Positions 19,586-28,112 of a stretch of 64,000 nucleotides of DNA are shown here, piece by piece. A program made the translations under genes and the position numbers. This DNA comes from an uncultured Cyclobacteriaceae bacterium (lineage in GTDB: Bacteria > Bacteroidota > Bacteroidia > Cytophagales > Cyclobacteriaceae). Location of the stretch: assembly GCA_943788235.1 (NCBI GenBank), contig CALSPM010000005.1, forward strand, positions 644,001 to 708,000. Reading direction: 5' to 3'. Numbering within the stretch: position 1 is the first letter of the stretch; each line of letters starts with the position of its first letter. Under the pieces are notes generated by a model. The model ran no database searches and was not told where the DNA came from. It saw only the letters and a program-made list of their open reading frames with translations.

Positions 19586-19916
19586 AGATCAATATAGGCA
19601 TTTTTTCAATTTTAAGGACCTTATGATCTCCAAGTTCTGTTATTGATCTTCTTTAAAGATGTGCGGGTGGGTTCGATTTGGTTATTTGAAGCTCTGTGAA
19701 ATAGCCTGGTGCATTGATTTTTTTGGCCGTTCTCATTAATTTCGAATGAATTCTTTTTCATTAGTAGACGAATGGTCCTTAATTCTCCACAGAGTTTGTT
19801 GAGGTTTTATTTTATCAAATGAGATGAAGTATAAGAGATTATCCAAGGCAGAAAATCAATAAATTTGAGAGGAATATACTGATTACTGTACGTACCCCCT
19901 CAAATTTATAGTTTTC
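19586..19916. other. 331-base intergenic region, one possible hairpin
   Basis: No gene is supported. A 12-bp imperfect stem (19861-19872 with 19896-19907) lies just beyond the end of the YHYH gene and may be its terminator. The rest includes the promoter side of the DUF885 gene. Confidence 0.5.
19861..19907 (-). terminator. Possible terminator of the YHYH protein gene
   Basis: On the minus strand the stem AAATTTGAG pairs with CTCAAATTT, extended by three pairs including one G-T. The 23-base loop is large and no T run follows, so termination is only suggested by its position 9 bases after the stop codon. Confidence 0.4.
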
Positions 19917-22325
19917 TTATTCCTTAATTATTTTGGCCTTGTAAATTTGGCCTGATTGATCTTGAATTTTTATTAAATAAATCCCTTTATCTAATTTACT
20001 GATATCTATTTTGGTCTTTTTGGATAACATTACTCTTTTCCCAGAGAGCTCGAATATCACCGCTTTATCAAAATTATTGATGTTGATCTGAATTTGATCT
20101 GTTGCTGGATTTGGATAAAAGAGGTTATTCTTTTTATTTATACCCAATGTAGTGTCATCTTCTGGTGTAACATTTATTGTAATGTCTGCAGTAGCGGTCA
20201 ATGCACCATCGGAAACCTCAATACTTAATGTGAACAGGGGGGTAATTGTGTAATCTACTTCACCACTTTTGGCCACAGTCAATTTGCCATCTATACTTCC
20301 TAATTCGAAGGCATCTCCGGTATTGCCACTTTTAATGGTGTAGGTAAGTGCATCACCATCCAAATCACTGGCTGTAATCGTTCCTACCAATGTGCCGTCT
20401 GCCGCTTTATTGGCTACTGAAAAAGTAGCCGCTGAGATGGTTGGGGCTGAATTATTTGTTGTGACTTCATCGTATGATGCGCCGGCATATCTGGCTATTG
20501 CATCAGTTTTTAATTGACCAGTCTTCACTTCCAATAACCCAGGAATATTATTAACCTTCCCTTTCCATGATCCGACCAATAAAAATCTTTGATCAAAAGT
20601 AACAGCATTATTGCCTGTGCTGCTTACCTCTTGGGTATGTGCATGATAATGGAAGCCAAAATTATCACCATGATCATGTCCTCCGTATTCATCCAACACG
20701 ATACTGTATCCCTCCATAGCTTCATAATTTTCTTCATATCTTCCAAACAAGGCTACTCCGTCATAGGCCATACCGATTAGAGGTGGATGGTTGCGTCCTT
20801 CATAATCGGCGAGGTTATATAGGTTGATTCCATTTTTACTGTAAGAATGACCGTCAGCATGGTAATGCAATTCCAATCCTCGGCCTACATGAATACCGCC
20901 ATGAGTGATTTCTGCTGCATTTGAAGCATGGAGCAAGGTATTGTTTAAAGAAGGGTAAATAGGAACGCCATCCACAGCTACACCATTTGAGCTTAGACTG
21001 GCATAATTATACACGGTCTGGATAGTTGCACCAGCATCTTCTCCCAAATCTCCATAGGCACTCAAATCATTATCAGACAGCGCATCTGTTAATCCATAAT
21101 TTTTTAGAGGTACTTTCATCAAATAAGAAGCCCCCTTGGTCGTTCGGGTTACGGATTGCTCTTCATATCCTCCACCTTCACCGTCTCCGGGAGGTCTGCT
21201 GACATCAATCAATTGATTGGGTCGGGTGGAAGCAGCGAAGCTCGCAGTTACTAAAAAAGGGTGGGGTACTCCATTGTCATCTGTAGCATTGGTAAAATAT
21301 ACGTATTTATTGGTGCGGTCGCCTAAGGTTGCACCATATACATCTGTGGAAGCAATGGTATGTGAGAGCATATTTTCACGTAATGCCAAATAAAATGCTT
21401 TTGGATACCTCAGTTCTGCTCCGGTATTGGTTAACGTTATTTCTATCGCGTCGAGCATGCTAGAAGCTGCGGTGGCCGCCACAGTAGTAGCATCTAACTG
21501 CGCATGATAAGCATCATCAAGGTCCTTACTTAAGTCTGAAAACCCCGTTGAGGTAGGATTGATACTCTCCGGAAAAGCAGCCCAGGCATTGGGCTGATAG
21601 GAGGTAGATGCAGGGTTAAAATCAGAACCAGCTTCAATTTCTAGATCAATCAAATCATTGGGATCTGCCAAAAAGAAAGGAGAAGCATCCGCCAATGTAC
21701 TGGTCCACTCTAGAGAGGTACCATTGATTTTTAAATATTTATCAGTCCATGTGGTGACCTCAGTAAAACTAGCCGAGCTGGCATTATATTCATATTTACT
21801 ACTTGCGGTAATCGTGGCTGCGCTGGCATTGGTACTAAAAGTAATTCCTAAATATCCGGTATTATCTGCAGTAGCAAGATAGTAAGTCCCTCGATCACTC
21901 AAAATAGCAGTATTATTGTCATTGGCATCCATGGCATAATAGCTGTGGATAAATGAATTCAGTCGATAGGTCCCACTTAAGGCGTTTGCAGAATTATCCA
22001 AAGGGGCGTTGAGATCTACCATCTGGAAGATACTACGGAGCATAGATCCATAAGTAGCTCCAGAAACGTACAGATTGGCGATAGGCGTCATCGATAAAGT
22101 CGAAATATCAGCATCACTGCTGAAGGTGACCGCATTGGCTTTGGCGGCATCCAATAGGATCATGTACTTTCTGTTTTTAATAGAAGAAAGGGCGCTAGGG
22201 GTCCAAGCTTTCTCAAAGCTTACAGCGAGAATTTCTCCAAAGGATTTAGGCCCGTAGTAGTCTATGTCTTGGCCTAAACAGGACCAAGAAGCAAAAAAAA
22301 GGAGTAAAGTGAATAATTTTTTCAT
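19917..22325 (-). CDS. T9SS-secreted YHYH domain protein with cadherin-like repeat
   Basis: An 802-residue secreted protein. Residues 1-19 are a signal peptide (ending CLGQD). The middle carries a YHYH domain with LELHYHADGH near 485, DGVALFGRYE near 525 and NFGFHYHAH near 560. Residues about 626-725 form a cadherin-like repeat with ITASDLDGDALTYTI. Residues about 731-802 are a T9SS type A sorting domain, starting LFYPNPATDQI and ending with a basic GQIYKAKIIKE. This end routes the protein to the cell surface through the type IX system, of which PorV is encoded at the right edge. A -7 element lies 27 bases upstream. YHYH proteins have no firm function. Domain order is visible, function is not. 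Confidence 0.88.
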   Translation of the reverse strand: MKKLFTLLLFFASWSCLGQDIDYYGPKSFGEILAVSFEKAWTPSALSSIKNRKYMILLDAAKANAVTFSSDADISTLSMTPIANLYVSGATYGSMLRSIFQMVDLNAPLDNSANALSGTYRLNSFIHSYYAMDANDNNTAILSDRGTYYLATADNTGYLGITFSTNASAATITASSKYEYNASSASFTEVTTWTDKYLKINGTSLEWTSTLADASPFFLADPNDLIDLEIEAGSDFNPASTSYQPNAWAAFPESINPTSTGFSDLSKDLDDAYHAQLDATTVAATAASSMLDAIEITLTNTGAELRYPKAFYLALRENMLSHTIASTDVYGATLGDRTNKYVYFTNATDDNGVPHPFLVTASFAASTRPNQLIDVSRPPGDGEGGGYEEQSVTRTTKGASYLMKVPLKNYGLTDALSDNDLSAYGDLGEDAGATIQTVYNYASLSSNGVAVDGVPIYPSLNNTLLHASNAAEITHGGIHVGRGLELHYHADGHSYSKNGINLYNLADYEGRNHPPLIGMAYDGVALFGRYEENYEAMEGYSIVLDEYGGHDHGDNFGFHYHAHTQEVSSTGNNAVTFDQRFLLVGSWKGKVNNIPGLLEVKTGQLKTDAIARYAGASYDEVTTNNSAPTISAATFSVANKAADGTLVGTITASDLDGDALTYTIKSGNTGDAFELGSIDGKLTVAKSGEVDYTITPLFTLSIEVSDGALTATADITINVTPEDDTTLGINKKNNLFYPNPATDQIQININNFDKAVIFELSGKRVMLSKKTKIDISKLDKGIYLIKIQDQSGQIYKAKIIKE

Positions 22326-22351
22326 TTCTTAAATGTATGAGATTCTTGCAA

Positions 22352-22359
22352 CAAAAATA
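22352..22359 (-). promoter_or_regulatory. -7 promoter element for the YHYH gene
   Basis: Read on the minus strand as TATTTTTG, matching TAnnTTTG. It is 27 bases upstream of the ATG. A TTTG lies too close to serve as the -33 element, so support is modest. Confidence 0.45.
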
Positions 22360-22415
22360 TCCAAAGATTTACTTTAGTTTATAACGTTATTATATAAATG
22401 TATAAATCTTATATT

Positions 22416-22451
22416 AAAAAAAAGTCTCGCCTCCATCAGGAAGCAAGACTT
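22416..22451 (-). terminator. Strong rho-independent terminator after the NTF2-like gene
   Basis: Stem 22422-22434 with 22439-22451, 13 pairs with three G-T, loop of four bases (22435-22438), followed on the minus strand by a run of eight T. It is the clearest terminator in the window and ends the lipoprotein gene at 22478. Confidence 0.85.
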
Positions 22452-22477
22452 TATCAAAATTTTTATTTAAACCGCTA

Positions 22478-22972
22478 TTATTCAGCAGCAACCGCCATCA
22501 TCATGCCCGTTGCATCGAAAAAATCGCCAGTAGCAAAGATTTTACCATCTTTGATCTCCATCCAATGGTATGCGCTCAAGGCGAAAGATTTACCTGTTTC
22601 TTTAGACTGACCTTTCCAAGTTCCATAAACGCGTACGCCCCCGTTAGCCTTGAGGGTTTCATTATCAACTCCTGGAAGCCAAACAGCATCCTCAAAACTC
22701 ACATTTTCGAATCCATTCATATAGAATTCACCCTGACCCAACAATTGTTCTTTACCTCCTTCACCTACTCCGTACATGGGAGAAGTATGTGTTACACTGT
22801 CATGGATCATTGATGCATACAAATCAAAATCTGTATCTCCTGTAAAAGTCATCAGAAACTTTTGAGCGATCGATAGATTTTCTTTGAATAACGCTAGGTC
22901 ATCAACTTCGGCTGGAGGCTGACACGAGATTAGCGCAACTGACATAGCGAGCATTAGCAATAAATTTTTCAT
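22478..22972 (-). CDS. NTF2/SnoaL-like lipoprotein
   Basis: A 164-residue exported protein. The reading frame opens at 22996, but the ATG at 22972 is preferred because it begins a canonical lipoprotein signal (MKNLLLMLAMSVALISC) and because a TACCTTTG promoter element overlaps the upstream alternative. The rest is an NTF2/SnoaL-like alpha-beta cone, with GKEQLLGQGEFYMNGF and a C-terminal VYGTWKGQSKETGKSF strand set; this fold hosts steroid isomerases and many hydrolases, and the specific role is unknown. A second NTF2-like gene lies just upstream. It ends at a strong terminator at 22416-22451. Confidence 0.8.
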   Translation of the reverse strand: MKNLLLMLAMSVALISCQPPAEVDDLALFKENLSIAQKFLMTFTGDTDFDLYASMIHDSVTHTSPMYGVGEGGKEQLLGQGEFYMNGFENVSFEDAVWLPGVDNETLKANGGVRVYGTWKGQSKETGKSFALSAYHWMEIKDGKIFATGDFFDATGMMMAVAAE

Positions 22973-22993
22973 AATTGTTTTTTTTAGTTTTGG

Positions 22994-23001
22994 CAAAGGT
23001 A
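22994..23001 (-). promoter_or_regulatory. -7 promoter element for the NTF2-like gene
   Basis: TACCTTTG on the minus strand matches TAnnTTTG. It is 21 bases upstream of the ATG at 22972 and overlaps the more distal start at 22996, supporting the shorter gene model. Confidence 0.6.
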
Positions 23002-23135
23002 GTGTTAATTTCTGTTAAAATATGAACTTTTTAGGTTAAAATAGGGGTGATTAGGTGAATCAGTTATTTGTGAATTTCACACAGAGTATTTGTTCTCCAA
23101 CAGTGGTAACCGTGAAATGAAAATTTCTAACAAAA

Positions 23136-23160
23136 AAAATCCAGTATATAACTGGATTTT
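23136..23160 (-). terminator. Rho-independent terminator after the second NTF2-like gene
   Basis: Perfect 10-bp stem (23136-23145 with 23151-23160), loop atata, with AT-rich ends that give a T-rich tail on the minus strand. It lies 20 bases beyond the stop codon of the gene at 23181-23705. Confidence 0.78.
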
Positions 23161-23180
23161 TAAGTTATCTAAAAGTAGAA

Positions 23181-23705
23181 TTATTCGGATGCTGGAAGCT
23201 TTCCAGAATAGATCCAAAATTGTTGAATCAAGTTTTCTTTAACACCTACGGCCGCAAAATGGCGTTCGGTAATTAGCTTACCATCAATTGTCATGTCTAC
23301 CATATATGCATTGTGTATCCATTGCATCCCATTGCCGTTGGGATCGGTCACGGCGGTGGCCCATTGTTGTTTGAACTTGGGGTTAGCAGCACCGAGCCAA
23401 CCCTCCAAAAACCCTTTGAGTGCTTCTTTTCCTTTAATGTACTCGCCTTCAGGGCCACTTACTTCGATATTATCTGCAGCTAATGCCATGATTTTATCTA
23501 TTTCTTGGGTGTTGTGGTACTCGACCCACTTGGCCCAAATGTCTATAGCCTCATCCGAGCCTAAGGCCCATTTTACAGATTCATTGCCCGCCATAAAACC
23601 AACGGTTTTGGGAGCTTCAACGGCTTGGGTAGTGTTTGTTTTTGTAGCTTGCTCCGTGCAGCTAAATGTTAAGACGAGTAATAAAAGGAGGATTTGATTT
23701 TTCAT
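23181..23705 (-). CDS. NTF2/SnoaL-like lipoprotein (paralogue)
   Basis: A 174-residue lipoprotein (signal residues 1-15, lipobox Cys16 in LTFSC) with an NTF2/SnoaL-like fold in the region about 45-170. KGKEALKGFLEGWLG and NAYMVDMTIDGKL match the cone-fold pattern of this superfamily. It sits in tandem with another exported NTF2-like gene, with its own terminator, so the two are separate transcripts. Sequence similarity between the two is limited, suggesting an old duplication or independent recruitment. Substrate and role are unknown. Confidence 0.8.
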   Translation of the reverse strand: MKNQILLLLLVLTFSCTEQATKTNTTQAVEAPKTVGFMAGNESVKWALGSDEAIDIWAKWVEYHNTQEIDKIMALAADNIEVSGPEGEYIKGKEALKGFLEGWLGAANPKFKQQWATAVTDPNGNGMQWIHNAYMVDMTIDGKLITERHFAAVGVKENLIQQFWIYSGKLPASE

Positions 23706-24136
23706 TGGTTTACAAGTTTTAAGTTTAAAGAGGTAACAATTATAATAAAACGAAAATAAAACCTGTAAACTTTCAGAGAGAAATCAAGTTTAGGAATCTT
23801 GGGTTGAATAATTATATCTCTATCAGCTTTGATTTGGTGATTTAATAGGGTCTTGTTACTTTATTTTAAGAAAAACAGTAGTTTCGTCAAGCTTATTGAA
23901 AGTTTGGGTCCTACATTCCGTGAAAAAAATTGTTAACATCAGAGCTTTTAGATTGAATTAGTTTGGTGATTTATGTCCAGCTAATAATCCTAAAAGATTT
24001 GGTAAGTTTGGTCTATGTTATGTAAGCACTTTAATTCAAAGAAATATGGAATGGGTTAGCTTAAATTTTAAAGCTAAGAAAACATTTACAATTTTTGAAA
24101 GAAAAAAGGATAATTGAAATATATAATAACTGCTAT
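23706..24136. other. 431-base intergenic region, no gene seen
   Basis: AT-rich with stops in all frames. A weak hairpin (24056-24062 with 24071-24077, 8-base loop) about 60 bases past the 24137 gene could be a terminator. The rest is presumed promoter of the NTF2-like gene at 23181. Confidence 0.5.
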
Positions 24137-24655
24137 TTACGCATCAATTAGCTCCTTCAAAGTTTTTTGCTCGGAGGTGACTTCGTAGAATGCTTGTTCG
24201 AAAGTATAAATATTAAAGTTAATTAATTCTATGGTGTCGACAAGTGAGTTAAATTCTGACTTATCGTTTTTATCCTCTATTATTTCAGAATGTTTATAGT
24301 ACAAATAATTCCCATCTAAGTTCATCCCAAAATGGCCACTGTGTAAAGTGAAATTCACATGTAGCAACAGGTCTTTTATATCATGCATAATGGCTTCCGT
24401 AATCATACTAAAGCCTTTAAAGGGTAAACCTACAAAATATTGCAATAATTGAGTCTTCTTTAATTTCTCTTCCATACCCGGAACAAAACAAAGTTCTATG
24501 AACGGGTTGGAGTCATACTGATCCAGCAAGAGTTGGTCAAGATCAATACTTAGTACATCGATTTTAAAATCATTTTTCCCATTATTTAACTGAGGTTTGA
24601 AGTGGCAAGAATAATTTAATTTTTCTAAATATTTTTGAAAATCTATTATCTCCAT
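24137..24655 (-). CDS. Small acidic cytoplasmic protein, probable partner of the DUF4157 protein
   Basis: A 172-residue acidic protein with no signal peptide or membrane segment and no recognised family. It has an alternating helix and strand pattern, with LPFKGFSMITEAIMHD and FTLHSGHFGMNLDGNYLYYKH in the centre and an acidic C-terminus. It starts 33 bases after the stop of the DUF4157 gene on the same strand, so the pair is cotranscribed. The size, acidity and fold pattern resemble dedicated chaperones of secreted effectors or small immunity proteins, but that is a guess from context. Confidence 0.6.
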   Translation of the reverse strand: MEIIDFQKYLEKLNYSCHFKPQLNNGKNDFKIDVLSIDLDQLLLDQYDSNPFIELCFVPGMEEKLKKTQLLQYFVGLPFKGFSMITEAIMHDIKDLLLHVNFTLHSGHFGMNLDGNYLYYKHSEIIEDKNDKSEFNSLVDTIELINFNIYTFEQAFYEVTSEQKTLKELIDA

Positions 24656-24688
24656 TTAGCTATTATTCATTTTAGATTTTTAAAGTAA

Positions 24689-27160
24689 TTAAGATTTCAC
24701 CTTTTTTGAAAGATATTTCCTTTGTTCCTCTGAATCCATATTACCCCATTTTTCACTATCTCCACCCAACATTATTTCTCTTTTTTCCTTATCGGCCATC
24801 ATGTTGTCCACAAGTCTATTGTCTCTTTCGTCTTTACCAACTTGTGATTGTTTCCAAAGGTCAGTCTCTTTAATTTTTTTTGCGCCTTCCTCCTGGGCAT
24901 CTCCTACCTCTGTAAGACTATTTTTTCCAGCGGAGAATCTATTTCTAATCCCCTTCATACCATCCCAAATTGATGCGACTGCACCAGCACCAGGCATACT
25001 CTGCTGCAGAGCAAGCATCATAGGATTGACAGGAGATGAATTAGAATTGGTGGCTTCTTTAGACTCTTTATGTTCACCCGTAAAGACATTTTTAAGTCCC
25101 GCTAACCGTCCTCTTTTTTTCTTGAGCTTACCATCTTCTTTTTTATATTTACTATCAGATCCACTAGATCCAAGCCATCCACCTGTTTTTTTACTTAACC
25201 AACTTCCTTTCGTTTTTGTGTCAGCATTTTTTTTGGCTCCACTTTCTATGGCTTTATTTGTTACTGCGTCAGAAGTACTAGTTTTATATTCCTCTTTGGT
25301 AAATCCCCAAGAGTCACTTCGTCCGTATCTAGCTCCTAACTTAGATTTCCAATTGAGTGGATTCCAGCCACTCAATTTATCTGTCTGTGCAAATTTATCC
25401 CTATTCGCGTTAATCTTGTCTTTTTCACTACTTACAAGTTGTTCATTATTTAAAGAGGCTTCGTAGTCTGCATTTTTTCCATCCTGTGCCTTCATTTTAT
25501 ATCCAGCACGACCCGCTTTAATTGCTGCTGATGTAAGGGCAATACCACCACCGATAGCTGTTCCTACACCGGGAACGAAATTAGCAGCACCAGCTGCGGT
25601 ATCTAGCGCTCCCGTGCCCATCTGGAATTTGGCGTCTGTATTCCTCCTTTGCATGATCTCTTGCATTCGAAGATAATCCTCATCCTCAAATTTGTTATCT
25701 TCCCCCGTTTTTTTGGTTTTTAATTTATCTAGCGCTTGTTTTGATTTGCTGTATTTCATATAACCTTGTCCCGCGTTAAACGCGCCACCAGCTATTCCAA
25801 ACCCTCCCGCAACTTGAGAAGCTGCGGAAGCCCCACCTAAACCAGTCCTGGCTAAAATTTCGCCTTGCTCCTTAAATGTGTTGGTTTTACCTAGAGTTTC
25901 CGCAGCAGCTACTGCTGACGAAACACCTCCACCTATATTGGTGACATTTAATAGACCTTGAATACCTGCTCTACGCCCCTTGCCGTAATCAAATTCTCCA
26001 TTTTTTTGGAAACCACCTCTTTGAAAATTATCAATCGTATTGGCAGTACCTGCTGAAGCTTTTTGGAGGCCAGATGCAGCTTGGAAACCACCGCTAACAA
26101 TTCCTGCTCCGGCAAGCCCTTTCATCACACCTCCTCCATCACCTGCACCCTTTGGGTCGAGACCACCAAAATATTGGTTTCCTGACAGGGCTCCTCCATA
26201 AAGGCCCTTTACTACAGCAGAAACCAAAGCAGCATCGCCTAACGGATCTCCCTTTTGTTTAACAGCACCCATAGTAGCATCTCCGCGTTTATCTTTTTCG
26301 GCAACTCCACCAAGCGCATTTGCCAAATTGTCAGTTACTTTCGGAGTTTGAGGTTTCATGGCATTGCGCCGCTTTGCTTTTGGGGGACTCGGACGTTTTT
26401 TAAGATTTGATTTATCAAATCCTTTGATTTCATCATTTACACTAAACTGATTACGAGCAGTTTGTCTCATTTGCTTATTCATGGGCCTAGCGGTCCTTCT
26501 TGATATTTCATCTTCAGTTACTAACTGCGCTGTCGTTTTAGGTGCCGCGACCGATTGGATACTGGGCGTATTGGTTTGAGGGGTATGGTTCAAAGCTCTC
26601 TGTCCCATCTGTGTGGCTTCGCGCTCTAGGCCCGGATGATCGTTGACATTGACTCCGTCTCCCATTTGTTTGGTTGGTTGCACGCGTCCTTGTTTTTGCT
26701 GAACCACGTGCCATGCTTCGTGGGGAAGGTGCTTCTCTTGACCGGGTGCAAGATGGATATCGGCACCTTGTGCAAAGGCATGGGCACTTAATTCGCCTGG
26801 CTGACTTGAATTGGGATGTACCCGTACATCATTCAATGAGATGCCCGAAATATTCTCCAAACCCGATTTGAGTTGGTCGGGCAGACCTGTATTATTTTCA
26901 ACGGAAGTATCTTTTATTTGGGTTTCGTCTTCTTTGACTCTTTGGACGGGAGCAGTGCCACCCATAATGGCCTGTAGTTGGGCTGTTCTTTGTGCTCCAG
27001 ATTCACTGCCCATGGATGCTATAATATTATTTTGAGCCAATGTGGCTGGACGTTTGTCTACGATGGTAGCAGATTGGTTTTCAGCTCTAGTTTGTCGGGA
27101 ATTTGATGATTCTTTTTTGGACTTGGAGGGGGTCTTGACAGATTGGGTAGAGGTGGCCAT
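24689..27160 (-). CDS. DUF4157 (eCIS-core) domain protein, possible injected or secreted effector
   Basis: An 823-residue protein with an N-terminal Ser/Thr/Lys-rich tail, then a DUF4157 domain at about residues 93-190. The domain has a metallopeptidase HExxH site at 147-151 (HEAWH), preceded by LAPGQEKHLP and followed by HPGLEREATQMG with a likely third ligand Glu179; this domain is typical of extracellular contractile injection system (eCIS) loci and of cargo attached to them. Residues about 290-570 are Gly/Ala-rich hydrophobic helices (for example AASQVAGGFGIAGGAFNAG) that could insert in membranes. The C-terminal third is charged and rich in Lys, Ser and Asn. No eCIS tube, sheath or baseplate genes are in the window. 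The start ATG lies after a Lys/Ser-poor AT-rich region. DUF4157 call is firm; toxin or effector role is inferred. Confidence 0.8.
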   Translation of the reverse strand: MATSTQSVKTPSKSKKESSNSRQTRAENQSATIVDKRPATLAQNNIIASMGSESGAQRTAQLQAIMGGTAPVQRVKEDETQIKDTSVENNTGLPDQLKSGLENISGISLNDVRVHPNSSQPGELSAHAFAQGADIHLAPGQEKHLPHEAWHVVQQKQGRVQPTKQMGDGVNVNDHPGLEREATQMGQRALNHTPQTNTPSIQSVAAPKTTAQLVTEDEISRRTARPMNKQMRQTARNQFSVNDEIKGFDKSNLKKRPSPPKAKRRNAMKPQTPKVTDNLANALGGVAEKDKRGDATMGAVKQKGDPLGDAALVSAVVKGLYGGALSGNQYFGGLDPKGAGDGGGVMKGLAGAGIVSGGFQAASGLQKASAGTANTIDNFQRGGFQKNGEFDYGKGRRAGIQGLLNVTNIGGGVSSAVAAAETLGKTNTFKEQGEILARTGLGGASAASQVAGGFGIAGGAFNAGQGYMKYSKSKQALDKLKTKKTGEDNKFEDEDYLRMQEIMQRRNTDAKFQMGTGALDTAAGAANFVPGVGTAIGGGIALTSAAIKAGRAGYKMKAQDGKNADYEASLNNEQLVSSEKDKINANRDKFAQTDKLSGWNPLNWKSKLGARYGRSDSWGFTKEEYKTSTSDAVTNKAIESGAKKNADTKTKGSWLSKKTGGWLGSSGSDSKYKKEDGKLKKKRGRLAGLKNVFTGEHKESKEATNSNSSPVNPMMLALQQSMPGAGAVASIWDGMKGIRNRFSAGKNSLTEVGDAQEEGAKKIKETDLWKQSQVGKDERDNRLVDNMMADKEKREIMLGGDSEKWGNMDSEEQRKYLSKKVKS

Positions 27161-27311
27161 AGCTTTTTTATAAAATTCTGATTAAAGATAGATGTTTTTT
27201 TTAGAAGGTAAAAGCAGATTTAATTTTTTGATCACCATTTCTAATATCCCATCAAACTCATTTCGTGATTGTGTCCTTGTTATGAGAAGGGTAATTAGAA
27301 TGATCTTTAAA

Positions 27312-27337
27312 AGCTCTTAATTTATAAATTAAGAGCT
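27312..27337. repeat. 26-bp perfect palindrome
   Basis: Begins agctcttaattta and continues with its exact reverse complement. It could form a cruciform or a hairpin with a 4-base loop, or bind a dimeric regulator. It is not followed by a T run, so it is not a typical terminator. Confidence 0.7.
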
Positions 27338-27453
27338 GTACTAATATGTTTTTAAAAAGTTTACTTAGGATTGAAAAGCTTTCGTAAGATTAGGTTTAAA
27401 TGCATCAAATAAGTAATGATTTTTAATTCTTAATCATTAAACTAATTTTTTAT

Positions 27454-27468
27454 TGCAACAATGTTGCA
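27454..27468. promoter_or_regulatory. Candidate Fur/Zur-type operator
   Basis: 15-bp palindrome TGCAAC-AAT-GTTGCA. It overlaps the likely -33 TTG of the promoter at 27476-27483, so a bound repressor would block transcription. The gene cluster it precedes ends in a Fur/Zur-type regulator, which fits self-regulation. Match to a known Zur box of this lineage could not be checked. Confidence 0.6.
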
Positions 27469-27475
27469 TATTAAG

Positions 27476-27483
27476 TATATTTG
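27476..27483 (+). promoter_or_regulatory. -7 promoter element of the metal-uptake operon
   Basis: TATATTTG matches TAnnTTTG exactly. A TTG at 27453-27455 lies 20 bases upstream, a suitable -33 distance. It is 33 bases before the preferred ATG at 27516. Confidence 0.65.
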
Positions 27484-27515
27484 CAAATTATAATGTGATA
27501 GCAAATCAAATTAAC

Positions 27516-28112
27516 ATGAATAAATATATGACCATGAAAAATATCTTTCAAACAAAATCTTTAATACTTACATCAGTTTTTATATCATTAATCTCAATTA
27601 TGTCTTGTAGTGATGATCCAGATGATCCAATCATAGAGAATGAGGAGGAGGTAATTACAACTTTAACCTATACTTTGACGCCAAGCGAAGGAGGAAGCGC
27701 AGTTGTGTTATCCTATCAAGATTTGGATGGCGATGGGGCAAACGAACCAACAATAACGAATGGTACATTGTCTGCAGAAACTACTTACTCTGGATCTATG
27801 ACTTTACTCAACGAAACTGAGTCTCCAGCAGAGTCTATAACAGAGGAGATTGAGGAGGAAGATGCGGATCATCAATTTTTCTTTGTAACAACAGTTTCTG
27901 GCCTATCAGTTGCTTATGCTGATACTGATGACGACGGTAACCCGGTGGGATTAGCTTCTACATTAACGACTGGTTCAGCGGGTTCTGGAAATTTAACTGT
28001 TACTTTAAAGCATGAGCCAGATAAGTCTGCTTCAGGTGTATCTGACGGAGTTATTACAAATGCGGGTGGTGAAACAGATATTTCTGTTACCTGGACAATA
28101 ACAGTTGAGTAG
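27516..28112 (+). CDS. Metal-uptake-associated lipoprotein
   Basis: A 198-residue lipoprotein. A longer frame opens at 27453, but that codon lies inside the operator and before the promoter element, so the ATG at 27516 is preferred. The signal ends at Cys in ISIMSC and is followed by an acidic linker. The rest is a beta-rich exported domain with TYTLTPSEGGSAVVL and a final strand ending WTITVE. It is followed by a TonB-dependent receptor gene that overlaps its stop, and by a Fur/Zur-type regulator. Such small lipoproteins are found beside zinc-regulated receptors in Bacteroidota, so a role in metal capture is inferred. Appears intact, unlike its two partners. Confidence 0.72.
   Translation: MNKYMTMKNIFQTKSLILTSVFISLISIMSCSDDPDDPIIENEEEVITTLTYTLTPSEGGSAVVLSYQDLDGDGANEPTITNGTLSAETTYSGSMTLLNETESPAESITEEIEEEDADHQFFFVTTVSGLSVAYADTDDDGNPVGLASTLTTGSAGSGNLTVTLKHEPDKSASGVSDGVITNAGGETDISVTWTITVE

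Larger units (their letters stand above)
27161..27515. other. 355-base divergent intergenic region with palindromes
   Basis: Between the minus-strand DUF4157 gene and the plus-strand metal-uptake lipoprotein. It contains a 26-bp perfect palindrome (27312-27337), a candidate repressor site (27454-27468) and a promoter -7 element (27476-27483). No gene is supported. Confidence 0.7.

Noticed and set aside
24801-25466. Long open frame on the plus strand opposite the DUF4157 gene
   Set aside because: It lies wholly inside the larger minus-strand gene, has no family features and looks like the complement of Lys/Gly/Ala-rich codons.
27453-28112. Longer form of the metal lipoprotein starting at 27453
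   Set aside because: That start lies inside the operator and ahead of the promoter -7 element; the ATG at 27516 leads directly into a lipoprotein signal.
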